Shown here piece after piece: positions 1-9,388 of a DNA stretch of 42,278 nt. Within the stretch, counting starts at the first letter, position 1, and each line of letters begins with the position of its first letter. The DNA is from Streptomyces sparsogenes (lineage in GTDB: Bacteria; Actinomycetota; Actinomycetes; Streptomycetales; Streptomycetaceae). The notes below the pieces were generated by a model. That model did not search any database. It was given only the letters and a program-made list of their open reading frames with translations, and had not been told where the DNA came from. Location of the stretch: positions 1 to 42,278 of the forward strand of contig NZ_MAXF01000175.1 in the NCBI RefSeq assembly GCF_001704635.1, given 5' to 3'. The position numbers and the translations under genes are program-made.

Positions 1-33
1 CCCGACGAGGGAGATGGCCGGAACGGAAAGACG

Positions 34-906
34 ATGAACATGCGTGTGGCGGACGGGCAGCGGCTGCGACTGGGCGGGGTGGGGGTGTCCGTACTGCGTC
101 CCCCGGCGCCCCCGTCCCCGCGCGTGCCCCAGCCGGTCCCGCGCTCGGCGCCCGAGCGCTGGCAGGTCGCGCTGGTGGTGGGCGGGACGATGAGGTTCGA
201 GCGGAACCGCGACACGGTCGACTGCGAGAGCGGTGATCTGCTGCTGTACGACGCCGCCGCGCCGTCCGGTGCGACGGCGGTGCTCGCCAAGGGGCCCGCG
301 CGGGCGGTGATCCTCCACCTGCCCGAGCACCTGGTGCCGGTCCCGGGGCACGCGCTGAGCAGCCTGACGGCGCGGCCGATCCCCGCGCGCCCCGGCCCGG
401 GGGCGCTGCTGGGCGGGTTTCTGCGGGGGTTCGCGGAGGAGGCGGCGTGGCCCCGGCTGTCCGAGACGGGGCGGCTGGGCTCGGCGGCGGTGGACCTGGC
501 GGTGGCCTTCCTGGCGCATCTGGCCGAGGCCGAGGGGCTGCTCCAAGAGGGTCTGCCGTCGGCCCGGGCCCGGCAGGAGGCGCTGCTGCGGGAGGTGAAG
601 GGGTTCGTCCTGCGGAACCTGGGCCGCGAGGACCTGTCCCCCGCGACGATCGCGGCGGCCCACCACATCTCGGTGCGGTATCTGCACCAGCTGTTCCAGC
701 GGGAGGAGCTGACCGTGCGGGACTGGGTCCGGGAGCGGCGGCTGGAGCGGGCCCGGGCGGACCTGGCCGACGCCTCGCTGGCCGAGCGGGGCGTCGGGGA
801 GATCGGCAGGCGGTGGGGTTTCCCGGACGGCGCGGCGTTCAGCCGGGCCTTCAGGAAGGCGTACGGGGTCCCCCCGGGCGAGTACCGCCGCCACCCGCGC
901 CCCTGA
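34..906 (+). CDS. AraC-family transcriptional regulator
   Basis: Probable DNA-binding activator of about 290 aa. The N-terminal part (about residues 1-170) resembles the AraC-binding-like cupin region that precedes the HTH in many Streptomyces regulators; it contains a GDLLLYD stretch typical of these cupins. The C-terminal 100 residues are an AraC HTH pair: the first helix set holds SVRYLHQLFQ, the second holds GFPDGAAFSRAFRKAYGVPP, the classic AraC signature. GGAAAG at 25-30 lies 3 nt before the ATG at 34 and 9 nt before a second ATG at 40, so either may be used. The frame is open back to base 1, so a start outside the window cannot be excluded. It ends 18 bases from the stop of the convergent kinase gene, so it is not in an operon with it. 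The target genes and ligand are not visible. Confidence 0.85.
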   Translation: MNMRVADGQRLRLGGVGVSVLRPPAPPSPRVPQPVPRSAPERWQVALVVGGTMRFERNRDTVDCESGDLLLYDAAAPSGATAVLAKGPARAVILHLPEHLVPVPGHALSSLTARPIPARPGPGALLGGFLRGFAEEAAWPRLSETGRLGSAAVDLAVAFLAHLAEAEGLLQEGLPSARARQEALLREVKGFVLRNLGREDLSPATIAAAHHISVRYLHQLFQREELTVRDWVRERRLERARADLADASLAERGVGEIGRRWGFPDGAAFSRAFRKAYGVPPGEYRRHPRP

Positions 907-927
907 GGCGGCGGGCGGGCCGCTTCA
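904..927. terminator. Short stem-loop overlapping two convergent stop codons
   Basis: TGAGGCGGC at 904-912 pairs with GCCGCTTCA at 919-927 (nine pairs, one G-U) around a 6-nt loop. The left arm contains the stop codon of the AraC gene and the right arm the stop codon of the kinase gene on the other strand. It probably ends transcription in both directions. There is no U-tract, as is usual for such GC-rich genomes, so the call rests on position and pairing only. Confidence 0.45.
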
Positions 928-2598
928 GCCGCGCAGGGCGGCCCACGTGTGCACGCCCACCTGACCGTCGGCCCTGAGCCCGTGGTGCCGCTGGAAGCTC
1001 TTGACGGCGGCCAGGGTGTCGGCTCCGAACTGGCCGTCGATGCCGTGGGGGCCGATGTCGTAGCCACGGCCCTTGAGGATGCACTGCACCTGCACCACCC
1101 GCCTGTTCCGATCCCCCAACTGGGTGAGCGCCGTCCCCGCGTACGCGTCGCAGGACTTCCACGGCTGCGGCTCCCCGGTCGGGGCCGGGGCCTTGTGGGG
1201 GGTGGTGGCCTTGTCGCCCGGCTGTCGCGGCTGTGGCCGCGGCGAGGCGCCCTCCCCCGACGGGACGCCGTCCGCCGGCCGGCCGGTGGGCGGCGAGACG
1301 ACGATCACGGTGGTCGAGCCGGGGGCCGGCGGGCTCTCCGTGCGGTGCTTCCCGCCCTTCTTGGGCGCCTTGCCGGTCGGGGCCGGGTGGGAGGGGGTGG
1401 CGGACGCGCTCCGCGGGGAGGCGGCCGGCTTCTCGGCCCGCTCCTTGGGGGCGGAGCCCATCCTCGGTACGGCGAAGGCGAGCGCTCCGACGGCGACGGC
1501 GGCGACGGCCGCTCCGGTGAGCACGAGCGGGCGCCGGCTCCGGGTCGCCTCCCCCGCCGCGCGCTCGGGCGCGGCGCGGCGCAGAACCGTCAGCTGGTCC
1601 ATGGGCGGGACCGCGGCGGTCGGCCCCATCCAGGTGGCTCGGGACTCGATCACCCGCGCCACCGGGGCCGGCCAGGTGAGCGCGGGCTCGTGCCCGCGTG
1701 CCAGCTCGGCGATCCGGCGCGGGGTCGGCCGCTCGGCCGCGGTCTTGGCCAGACAGCCGGTGATCAGCTCGGCGAGTTCCGGGTCGGTCTCGGCCACCTT
1801 GGCCAGCACGGCCTCGTCCGGCGGGGCGTAGATCACGCGATGGACGACATCGCCGGTCGCCCCCTCGCCGAAGGGGGCCGTGCCGGCGGCGGCCAGCGCC
1901 AGGACCGAGCCGAGGGAGAAGACGTCGGACGCGGTGTCCACCTCGCGTCCGTTCGCCTGCTCGGGGGACATGAAGGCGGGGGTGCCCAGCTGCTGGCCCG
2001 TCATGGTCAGCGCGCTGGTGTCGGCGGTGTGCGCGACACCGAAGTCGATGACGCGCACACCGTCCCCGCCCAGCAGGACGTTCGACGGCTTGAGATCGCG
2101 GTGCACGATCCCGGCGGCCGCGATGGCGCCGAGCGCCTGCCCGATCTCGCAGGCAAGCCGCCAGACGACCGGGGCGGGCAGCGGCCCGAAGCGGCGTACG
2201 GCGTCGGCCAGCGAGAGCCCGGGGATGTAGGCCGTGGCCATCCACAGGCGTTCCTCGTCGTCGAACCCGGAGTCCAGCAGCCCCGCCGTGTATGTGCCGT
2301 GGACCCGCCGTACCGCCTCCACCTCGCGCTCGAAGCGGCGGCGGAACCCGGGGTCCTCGGCGTACTCCGGCCGGATCACCTTGATCGCGACGAGGGACTC
2401 GGCCCGGTAGCCCGCGGCGTCGCCCGCGTCCCGTCCGAGGTAGAGCCGGCCCATCCCGCCCCCGCCGAGCCGGGCGAGCACCCGGTAGGGGCCGATGTCG
2501 GCGGGGTCCGTCTTCAGCAGCGGTTTCGCGCCGAGCTCCTCGAGGTCGGCCGCGGTCAGCTCCCCGGCCTCGGGCCGGGCCGGTGCTCTCTCAGACAT
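925..2598 (-). CDS. Transmembrane Ser/Thr protein kinase with C-terminal peptidoglycan-binding domain
   Basis: Hanks-type kinase, 557 aa. Visible in order: glycine loop LGGGGMG (about 44-50), catalytic lysine in VAIK (K73), HRDLKPSN with the catalytic Asp (D168), DFG (185-187) and SPEQ in the activation segment. One membrane helix follows (about 357-377), then a Pro/Ser/Thr-rich linker and a PG_binding_1 domain (about 485-557, with QCILKGRGYDIG and FGADTLAAVKSFQ). The kinase is thus cytoplasmic and the binding domain outside; it likely senses cell-wall structure, as PASTA domains do in other kinases. I chose ATG 2598 over TTG 2601 because GAGGAAG lies 4 nt before the TTG and 7 nt before the ATG; both are possible. 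It lies 62 bases downstream of a WXG100 gene on the same strand, which suggests co-transcription and a role in regulating the type VII module. Its substrate could include the FHA domain of the EccC protein nearby; that is inference. Confidence 0.93.
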   Translation of the reverse strand: MSERAPARPEAGELTAADLEELGAKPLLKTDPADIGPYRVLARLGGGGMGRLYLGRDAGDAAGYRAESLVAIKVIRPEYAEDPGFRRRFEREVEAVRRVHGTYTAGLLDSGFDDEERLWMATAYIPGLSLADAVRRFGPLPAPVVWRLACEIGQALGAIAAAGIVHRDLKPSNVLLGGDGVRVIDFGVAHTADTSALTMTGQQLGTPAFMSPEQANGREVDTASDVFSLGSVLALAAAGTAPFGEGATGDVVHRVIYAPPDEAVLAKVAETDPELAELITGCLAKTAAERPTPRRIAELARGHEPALTWPAPVARVIESRATWMGPTAAVPPMDQLTVLRRAAPERAAGEATRSRRPLVLTGAAVAAVAVGALAFAVPRMGSAPKERAEKPAASPRSASATPSHPAPTGKAPKKGGKHRTESPPAPGSTTVIVVSPPTGRPADGVPSGEGASPRPQPRQPGDKATTPHKAPAPTGEPQPWKSCDAYAGTALTQLGDRNRRVVQVQCILKGRGYDIGPHGIDGQFGADTLAAVKSFQRHHGLRADGQVGVHTWAALRG

Positions 2599-2660
2599 CA
2601 ATCTTCCTCAGGGACGCCATGTTCGTTCGGGAACGCCGCCGTCCCGGGCCTGGTGCGGAC

Positions 2661-2957
2661 TCAGCCGTTGCCGCCGGCCCGGGAGATCTCCTTCAGCACC
2701 GTGTCGAACTTCCGCTGGAACTCGTCCAGCGCCTGCTTGATCTTCCTCAGGTCGGCCTGCGCCCCCTGCCAGGCGGAACGGAACTCGTTCGCGTGGCGTC
2801 CGCTCCAGTGGGTCGGGTCGCTCAGCACGCTGCCGGCCGAGGACAGCTGGTCGATCGAGTGCTGGAAGCCTCCGTCGATGATGGTGAGGAACTTCCGGCT
2901 CGCGGTGTGCGCCGCCTCGTCGACCTTGACCGTGCCCGCTCCTGCTGCTCCTGACAT
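2661..2957 (-). CDS. WXG100-family (ESAT-6-like) protein
   Basis: A 98-aa protein with the size and layout of WXG100 type VII secretion substrates: two helical halves joined by a turn carrying the W-x-G motif (W51-S-G53, in HWSGRHANEF). It is expected to form a helical-hairpin dimer and to be exported or to act as an adaptor for larger substrates. ATG 2957 follows an A/G-rich tract (2961-2981) that includes AGAGGAA. It is the first gene of a unit with the Ser/Thr kinase, and its upstream region is a near copy of the one ahead of the second WXG protein at 9672, so the two are probably expressed together. No Y-x-x-x-D/E export signal is obvious at the C-terminus. Confidence 0.85.
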   Translation of the reverse strand: MSGAAGAGTVKVDEAAHTASRKFLTIIDGGFQHSIDQLSSAGSVLSDPTHWSGRHANEFRSAWQGAQADLRKIKQALDEFQRKFDTVLKEISRAGGNG

Positions 2958-2998
2958 GCTGCGATTCCTCTTTCTCTTTCCTGATGTTGTCCGACAGG

Positions 2999-3064
2999 AA
3001 TTCTTCTGCCGGGGCTGTGGGGTGTCATTGGCGCCGGGCGCAGGGTCCTTGGCACCCGGCGCAC
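2999..3064 (-). promoter_or_regulatory. Promoter/operator region of the WXG100-kinase unit (copy A of a duplicated element)
   Basis: A 41-bp block at 3024-3064 matches the block at 9770-9810 at 36 of 41 positions. Read on the minus strand it ends in CCAATGAC. Exactly 19 nt further on both copies have AGAATT (here 3004-2999). I read ATGACA as a -35-like and AGAATT as a -10-like hexamer with an 18-nt spacer; the upstream GC-rich part may be an activator site. It also holds an 8-bp inverted repeat, GCGCCGGG (3031-3038) and CCCGGCGC (3055-3062). Between this element and the start codon, an A/G-rich tract (2961-2981) is also conserved with the other copy. Confidence 0.55.
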
Positions 3065-3122
3065 GGCGGACACGCGCCGTCGCGGTGCCGTGCCGCGCCG
3101 GCTGACACGGCGGGGGTGGTGG

Positions 3123-6100
3123 TCAGCGGGCCACCTGGACGCCGGCGGCCGCGCCGTCGCTGATCAGGTAGCCGCGCCCGGGCAGGGCCGCCATCCGGTC
3201 GTGCCGGGGCAGCACGGCGCCCAACAGGTCCCCGTCGAGGTCGTGGTCGGGGACGAGGAGCACACCGCAGTGGCTCTCCCGCACCCGCTGGGTCCAGTGG
3301 CCGTAGCCCCGGCGGAGGGCTTCGGCGCGGCCCGCCGCGACCAGATGGCGGCCGGGGCCGGCCGAGGACAGCCAGCGGTCCACGACTCCGGTCTCGTCGT
3401 CCACCGTGTCGGCGTCGTCGATCAGCAGGAGGGTGGGGCCCGGGCAGCCGGCCAGGGCCTCTTCCAGGCCGTCGTAGCGGTCCACCAGGACCGTGGGGCC
3501 CGGCAGGTCCCGCAGGGGCGAGCGGCGGGGGGCGAAGGCGACGACGGCGGGCGGTTCGGCGGCGGCCCGCGTCAGGTGGGCGATGGTGCACAAGGCCGTG
3601 CTGCGGCCGGATCGCGGCGGCCCGGCGATCAGGGCGTGTTCGTGCTCGTACAGCCGCAGCCCGGCGCGGCCGAGGGTGTCCGCGTCCAGGCCGACCGGAA
3701 TCCACCACGGCTCGCCGCCGGCCGACAGCTCCGCGCCGAGGTCGGCGCGGGACAGGTCGGTGGGGAGCAGCCCGATCCGCGGGGCGGTGCGCGGCGCGTC
3801 GGGGAAGCGGGCCGCGGTGTCGGCGACGGCCGCCGCCAGGTCCTCGCCCGGCCAGCCGATCTGGATCACCTGCCGGCTGTCCGCCACCACGGCGCGGCCG
3901 GGCACATAGCCGGGCACCGAGCCGCGCGGCACGTCGAAGTAGCCGTACTCGGTGGGGTCGGCGAGCCGCATCAGCAGCTTCTGCCGGGTCAGCGACGCCC
4001 AGGCGGACGGCACGGCGCCGGAGCGGTCGGCGGTGACCGCGAAGCGGATGCCGACGGCCGGGCCGTCGGCGTAGACCCGGGCGAGTTCGTCGAGGGTGTT
4101 CATCCCGGCGACGTCCTTGTCGAGGTCCGAGATCAGCGCGCCCAGGTTGTCCAGCAGCACCAGCCAGTCGGGCCGGTCGGCGGTGCCCTGGGCCTTGCGC
4201 TCGTCCAGTTCGCGGCGGAGCAGCCGGACGAGCCGCAGCATGCGCTCGCGTTCGGCCGAGCCGATGTGCGCCCCGGTGTGCGGCAGGGCGGCGAGCGGCG
4301 CCAGGTCCCCGGCGCCCAGGTCGAGGACGAACAGATGGCACCGGTCGGGCGGCTGGGAGCCGGCGACCGTCAGGGCGAGCGCAGCCAGCGCGGTGGTGGT
4401 CCCGGAGCCGCCCCCGCCGTAGATCAGGACGTTGCCCTCGGCCGGGTCCCAGCCGACGGGGTACTGCCGCTGGCGGTCGGGGTCGTCGGCGAGCGCGTAC
4501 GCGGGCAGGCCGGCGGCCTCGCCGAGGAGCCCCCGCTCCGCGGCCGCGGGCAGGTCCGCGGAGCGTACGACCGCGGGCAGCGGGTCGGGCCAGGGGCGCC
4601 GGGGCGGGGCGAACCCGGCCCCCGCGGCGGCCTTCTGGGCGGCCGTGACCAGGCGGCGCAGGTCGGTGTCGCCGTCGGGCTCCTCGGTGACCGGGCCCAC
4701 CGCCGGCAGGCCCAGCAGGAACGGGGCGACGGTCACCGGGGCGGTCACCGCGGCCTTGGGGGTGACGCCGGTGGACAGCGCGGTCTGCACCGGCAGCACC
4801 TCCCGGGCGCTGAGCCGGTAGTAGGCGCGGCCCCACTGTCTGCTGCCGATCCCGGCCGCCGCCGGGCTGTCGATCACGTCGCGGGAGTCCTCGGCGCTCT
4901 CCAGGCGCAGGGCGATGCGCAGTTTGACGTTGTTCTTGATGGCGTCGTTGACCGAGCCGGCGGGCCGCTGGGTGGCCATGATCAGGTGCACGCCCAGGCT
5001 GCGGCCGCGCTGGGCGATGCTGACCAGCGAGTCGACGAAGTCCGGCAGCGCCTTGACCAGGGTGGCGAACTCGTCGATCACCACGGCGAGCCGGGGCATC
5101 GGCTCGAGATCGGGACGCTCGTTGTCGCGCATCCGCTGGTAGTCGCGCACATGGCTGAGCCCGGTCTCCCGCAGCAGCAGCTCGCGGTGGCGGATCTCGG
5201 CCTCCAGGCAGCGCAGGGCGCGCTCGCTGAGCTGTTCGTCGAGGTCGGTGACCAGGCCGACGGTGTGCGGGAACTCGGCGCACTCGTCCAGGGCGCCGCC
5301 GCCCTTGTAGTCCACCAGCGCGAAGGTCAGGTGCTCGGGGTCGGCGTCGGTGGCCATGCTCGCGATGAGGGTGCGCAGCAGCTCGCTCTTGCCGGAACCG
5401 GTGGTCCCGGCGATCAGCGCGTGCGGCCCGTCGTCGTCCAGGTCCACGGTGAACAGGTCCCGCTCGCTGACCCCGAGCACGGCCCGCACCCGCAGGTCGG
5501 GGACGCGCCTGCGCCACCGCTCGCCGACCTCGGCCCCCGAGACGGCGGCCAGGTCCAGCAGCGGCAGCAGGGAGATACGGTCCGGCAGCCCGGCGCCCTC
5601 CACCCGCAGCTCCGGGTCCTCGAAACGGGCCAGCGCCCGGGCCGTGTCACGCGCCTGGTCGAACGGCATGCCGTTCAGCAGCACCTTGTCCACGACGTCG
5701 CCTGAGGCCACGTCGCGCACCCGCCCCACGCCCTCCGCGGTGGCGGTGACCACCGAGGTGCACAGCGCGGGCAGCCGCCTGGTCAGCACCAGCCCGCCGC
5801 ACGGTACGGCGCCACCGGCCAGCAGCTCGCGCAGCGGGCAGGGCCGGCCCTCCAGCAGCGTGGCGCCGTCGACCACCACCAGCAGCACCGGGCGGCGCCG
5901 GCGGCCGTCCGGGGCCTCGCCCCGCGACGCGGCGAGCAGGGCACGGGCCAGCGTGTGTGCCTGTTCGGCGCCCACGGCCACCAGGCGGGCCGACCCCGAG
6001 CCCGGGTCCGCGCCGTGCGGCAGCCACTTCGTCCAGTCCCAGTCCGGCAGCCGCTCGGGGTCGGTGAACAGCGCGAGGGTCACATCAGCCGGTCCGCTGT

Positions 6101-7337
6101 CCACCACCGCCTGGCACAGCAGCGCCCGCGCGACGGCCAGCGCGGCCGGCCGGTCCCCTTCGAAGCCGACCGCCTCGCCGGCCGCCACCCCGACGACCAC
6201 CGGCACCTGAGGCAGCGTGTCCCGCTCCGCCAGGATGTCCGCCGCCTCCGGGGCCTGCCCCGAGGAGCCGATGGCCAGCGGCGGGTTCCAGGGCAGATCG
6301 GCGGTGCCGGCCACGACCCGCAGGAAGTCCGGCGCGTCCGCGCGGCGCTCCCACAGCCTCAGGCCGGGCGCCTTCGCCCGGTGGACCACTTCGGCGGGAT
6401 CGGGGTGGGCGGCCCGGCGGGCCCGGACCTCCGCCGCGTGGCGCTCCGCCACGGTCTTCTCGAACTCGGCCACCTTGGCGGCGTGTTCCCGCATGCCGCG
6501 GCGCAGGCTGAACCGGCCGCGCACCCGCTCCTCGAAGAAGTTCGCCAGGAACATCAGCGGGGTGAGGGCGGCGATCGCCGCGTACCGGATGTCGTGGGTC
6601 AGGGCCACGATCGCCCCGGCCATCAGCAGCGGGCCCAGCATGCTGGAGATGCTGAACGGAGGCTTGTCTGCGCGCGGGGGTGGCTCGGGCACGGCGATCG
6701 GGGACGGCTCGGGGGCGCGGCCACCGTGCGGCGCCCGGTTGAACGGCAGGGTCCCGGCGGGCCCCGCCTCGCGCACCGCGTTGACGCGCTGCACGGGGCC
6801 GAGGTGGTCCGGGGGCAGGATCCGGGCCAGGGCCTCGCCGCCGAAGGAGACGAGGTCGTCGGGGTGGACGCGGACCGGTTCCGAGATCCGGGTGCCGGCC
6901 ACGTCCGTGCCGTTCCCCGACTCCAGGTCGGTGACCGACACGCTGCCGTCGGGCAGCACCTCCAGCGCGGCGTGCGACCGGGAGACGCCGGTGGCCGACA
7001 GCCGCACGTCCGCCTCGGCGCCCCGCCCGACCACGGTCCGCCCCGGCTCCAACGGCACGCTGCGGCCCGCCTCCAGCCCGCCGACCAGTCGCAGCACGGC
7101 CGCGGGCCTGCGGGCCAGCGGCACCCTGCTGGTGCGCGTGACCCTCGAGCCGTGCACCATGCCGGACTCGGTGAGCGCCACGTCCGGCTGGGTGGGGCGC
7201 TCGTCGACGGCCAGGGCGTGGCCGGGCTCGCCGAGGGCGGCGGCGAGGTCGGCGGTGGTGGCGTCGGGGCGGCCGAGGTGGAGCTGGAGTTCCTGTTCCG
7301 ACTGGCCGTCGTCGTAGATGATGCGCATGGCGGTCAT
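3123..7337 (-). CDS. eccC: Type VII secretion FtsK/SpoIIIE-type ATPase with N-terminal FHA domain (EccC-like)
   Basis: A 1404-aa motor ATPase of the type VII (ESX/WSS) secretion pathway. In order: a ubiquitin-like start, an FHA phosphothreonine-binding domain (about 95-155, with VGRG, SRSHA and NGT), one or two membrane helices (about 230-265), then three FtsK-like ATPase domains. The first is complete: Walker A AGTTGSGKSE with Lys650, Walker B LAVVIDE. The second (YGGGGSGTTT) has Thr980 in place of the Walker lysine and the third (GPPRSGRST) has Arg1245, so only the first looks catalytically standard. The ATG overlaps the stop of the preceding gene as ATGA (7334-7337), implying coupled translation. 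The FHA domain is a plausible reader of phosphorylation by the Ser/Thr kinase encoded at 925-2598. No eccB, eccD, eccE or mycosin gene is present in the window. Confidence 0.95.
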   Translation of the reverse strand: MTAMRIIYDDGQSEQELQLHLGRPDATTADLAAALGEPGHALAVDERPTQPDVALTESGMVHGSRVTRTSRVPLARRPAAVLRLVGGLEAGRSVPLEPGRTVVGRGAEADVRLSATGVSRSHAALEVLPDGSVSVTDLESGNGTDVAGTRISEPVRVHPDDLVSFGGEALARILPPDHLGPVQRVNAVREAGPAGTLPFNRAPHGGRAPEPSPIAVPEPPPRADKPPFSISSMLGPLLMAGAIVALTHDIRYAAIAALTPLMFLANFFEERVRGRFSLRRGMREHAAKVAEFEKTVAERHAAEVRARRAAHPDPAEVVHRAKAPGLRLWERRADAPDFLRVVAGTADLPWNPPLAIGSSGQAPEAADILAERDTLPQVPVVVGVAAGEAVGFEGDRPAALAVARALLCQAVVDSGPADVTLALFTDPERLPDWDWTKWLPHGADPGSGSARLVAVGAEQAHTLARALLAASRGEAPDGRRRRPVLLVVVDGATLLEGRPCPLRELLAGGAVPCGGLVLTRRLPALCTSVVTATAEGVGRVRDVASGDVVDKVLLNGMPFDQARDTARALARFEDPELRVEGAGLPDRISLLPLLDLAAVSGAEVGERWRRRVPDLRVRAVLGVSERDLFTVDLDDDGPHALIAGTTGSGKSELLRTLIASMATDADPEHLTFALVDYKGGGALDECAEFPHTVGLVTDLDEQLSERALRCLEAEIRHRELLLRETGLSHVRDYQRMRDNERPDLEPMPRLAVVIDEFATLVKALPDFVDSLVSIAQRGRSLGVHLIMATQRPAGSVNDAIKNNVKLRIALRLESAEDSRDVIDSPAAAGIGSRQWGRAYYRLSAREVLPVQTALSTGVTPKAAVTAPVTVAPFLLGLPAVGPVTEEPDGDTDLRRLVTAAQKAAAGAGFAPPRRPWPDPLPAVVRSADLPAAAERGLLGEAAGLPAYALADDPDRQRQYPVGWDPAEGNVLIYGGGGSGTTTALAALALTVAGSQPPDRCHLFVLDLGAGDLAPLAALPHTGAHIGSAERERMLRLVRLLRRELDERKAQGTADRPDWLVLLDNLGALISDLDKDVAGMNTLDELARVYADGPAVGIRFAVTADRSGAVPSAWASLTRQKLLMRLADPTEYGYFDVPRGSVPGYVPGRAVVADSRQVIQIGWPGEDLAAAVADTAARFPDAPRTAPRIGLLPTDLSRADLGAELSAGGEPWWIPVGLDADTLGRAGLRLYEHEHALIAGPPRSGRSTALCTIAHLTRAAAEPPAVVAFAPRRSPLRDLPGPTVLVDRYDGLEEALAGCPGPTLLLIDDADTVDDETGVVDRWLSSAGPGRHLVAAGRAEALRRGYGHWTQRVRESHCGVLLVPDHDLDGDLLGAVLPRHDRMAALPGRGYLISDGAAAGVQVAR

Positions 7338-9388
7338 TCCTTGGGGTCGGCGAAGTGGTTGACCGCTTCACCCTCAGCGTGGTTCATGCTGGAGTTGGCC
7401 TTGTCCACCGAGGCTTTCATGGGGATGTTTTTTTCCTTGCAATATTTGACGAAGTCGCCCTTCTCCGGATCTCCCCACTCCTGCGGAGGCTTCTGCATAA
7501 AGATCTTTTGCTTCAGCTCCTCGGGGTCGACCCGGGGGAATTGGGTGATATGCGCGACCAAGGTGGACCTGAGCATCTGGTACACGAGTTCGTCGCCGGC
7601 CGCCTGGTCGCTATCGAAGGAAGGCAGCTGATTCCTGAGCTTTTTGTCCTCCAGGAGGCTCTGCGCCTGCTGGGTGAGCCAGTCACCGGCCTTGCCGTAC
7701 CCGTACTTCACCCCTTCCTCATAAACTTCCTTGACTCCCTTGCCGAAGAGGTTGGCATAGGGGATGGGGAGGTATCCGATACCCGTGCCGACGAGTTGCT
7801 TGATCAGCTCGCCCTTCGCGTCGGACTGCTTCTTGTACTGCTCTCCGACCGCGTCGAGCATCTTCTCCCGCAGCGTAAAAATATGTCCCAGCGCGCCCAT
7901 GCTCTGCGCCAGCGTCTCATCCGTCCCAATGCCGGAGGCGTATCGGGCGTCAAGGCCGATGCGGGTGCGGGCGATCTGGCTGTTGGCCAGGGCCCAGAAG
8001 GCCTCGTTGTCCAGTACGACATAAGCCAGGAGGGCGTCGTAGTCCTTCGCGGCCGAATCCTTACCCTCTAAACTGGTTTCCATGTTTTCCAGATGAGACC
8101 TCATGATAAGCCCGAGGGAATATCTGAGCCCGGAAAGCTGTTCCCATTGGCCGAGGTCCAGGACCTTCAGCTTTTTGCCGTCGGCTTTCACATTGGCGCG
8201 GATGTCCTTGCCCAGGGCTTCCCTGGCCTCCGCGAAAAGCCCCGCGGACTCCGGGTCGTCGTCCGACATCGCCGCTTTCATGGCGAGCCCCAGCGTGGTG
8301 CCGTGGTCCGTCCGCGCCCACTTCTCGCGCCGGTCGTGCAGCAGATAGCCGAGGTTGTTCTTGAGGAGGGCCTGGGAGGCCTCCTTGCTGAAGGCCGCCG
8401 CCTTCATCAGGCCGTTCAGGTAGTCGGTGGGCCGGTCGAGCCCGTTGCCCTGCTGGGCGGGGGCGTACTTGGCCGGGGTGAGCAGCCAGCCCAGGTGCAG
8501 CAGTCCGCCCAGGTCGGGCAGGGGGTCGGTGGACGTCGGGGGCTCGTAGGGCCTTCCGGGGACGATGGGCTGGGGCTTCAGCCCGGGCCGGGTCCGATCG
8601 AAGTCGATCATGTCGCGGCCGATCGTCCGCATGAACTGCGGCGAGAACGGCGGATGGCCGTCGCTCATCCCGAGCACCGTCGACAGCGACTGATATCCCC
8701 GGTACGTGCCGCCGCCGCCCGGGAAACGGTGCTCCGCGCGCCCTTCCGCCTTGAGCTGATGCATGAAGACGGAATCGGGATCCAGGCCGCGCGGCCCCGT
8801 GCCGACGGCCAGTGCCCTGCTGAGCATCTTGAGCGTGCCCACGATCAGCGTCCGGTCCGTGCTCGCCTTGTCCCCGTCGCCCGCGACCACATCGCTCTTG
8901 AGTTTCTTGGCGAGCGACGCGGGAAGCTCGATGACCCCCTTGGCGCCGAGCCCCAGCAGCAGCGCCTTGGCGAAATTGGGGTCGCCCGCCTGAGCGCCGT
9001 ACTTCTGGAGCTGGGACAGCGCCTTGGCGTCGCCCTGCGCCGCCTTTTTCGCGAGTTCGGCCGCCTTGCCGCCGTCCATGCCGGCCTGCAGAGCGCGAAT
9101 GTCGTCGGGAAGGTCCCACAGCGTCCCCGTCGGCGTCCACTGGGGAACGTACGCCGTGGTCGCCTGGAGATGTTGCAGGATCGCCTGGCGGCGCCTGAGG
9201 TCACTGGCCTCCGCGCGCATCCGGCCGGCCATGCCGCGCAGCCGTGTGGCCGGCCCGACGGGCAATTGGGCCTGGCTCAGCTCCCATTGCAGCGCCTGGG
9301 CGCACTGTTCCACCTGCCCGCAGGCGGCCGTGAACCGGGCCACCATCTGGTCGAAGGCGGGCTGCTTCACTCCGACCGCGCCGCTCAT
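7334..9388 (-). CDS. Large WXG100-like protein, probable type VII secretion substrate
   Basis: A 684-aa protein without a domain I can name with certainty. The first 75 residues are a helical hairpin like a WXG protein (start MSGAVGVKQPAFDQMV, heptad-like A/L/R pattern), with LPVG at the turn instead of W-x-G. The rest is a long, mainly helical, soluble region with no signal peptide and no clear membrane helix. It resembles the unnamed large proteins that sit between WXG100 and EccC genes in Streptomyces (possibly DUF6571; from memory, not checked). It overlaps both neighbours by ATGA junctions (9385-9388 and 7334-7337). Its C-terminal third is visibly richer in A and T than the neighbouring genes, which suggests domain replacement. 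If it were a toxin an immunity gene would be expected next to it; none is seen. Confidence 0.85.
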   Translation of the reverse strand: MSGAVGVKQPAFDQMVARFTAACGQVEQCAQALQWELSQAQLPVGPATRLRGMAGRMRAEASDLRRRQAILQHLQATTAYVPQWTPTGTLWDLPDDIRALQAGMDGGKAAELAKKAAQGDAKALSQLQKYGAQAGDPNFAKALLLGLGAKGVIELPASLAKKLKSDVVAGDGDKASTDRTLIVGTLKMLSRALAVGTGPRGLDPDSVFMHQLKAEGRAEHRFPGGGGTYRGYQSLSTVLGMSDGHPPFSPQFMRTIGRDMIDFDRTRPGLKPQPIVPGRPYEPPTSTDPLPDLGGLLHLGWLLTPAKYAPAQQGNGLDRPTDYLNGLMKAAAFSKEASQALLKNNLGYLLHDRREKWARTDHGTTLGLAMKAAMSDDDPESAGLFAEAREALGKDIRANVKADGKKLKVLDLGQWEQLSGLRYSLGLIMRSHLENMETSLEGKDSAAKDYDALLAYVVLDNEAFWALANSQIARTRIGLDARYASGIGTDETLAQSMGALGHIFTLREKMLDAVGEQYKKQSDAKGELIKQLVGTGIGYLPIPYANLFGKGVKEVYEEGVKYGYGKAGDWLTQQAQSLLEDKKLRNQLPSFDSDQAAGDELVYQMLRSTLVAHITQFPRVDPEELKQKIFMQKPPQEWGDPEKGDFVKYCKEKNIPMKASVDKANSSMNHAEGEAVNHFADPKE

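Noticed and set aside
7334..9388. Polymorphic toxin with named toxin domain
   Set aside because: No nuclease, deaminase, ADP-ribosylase or other toxin motif was recognised at the C-terminus, and no immunity gene follows.
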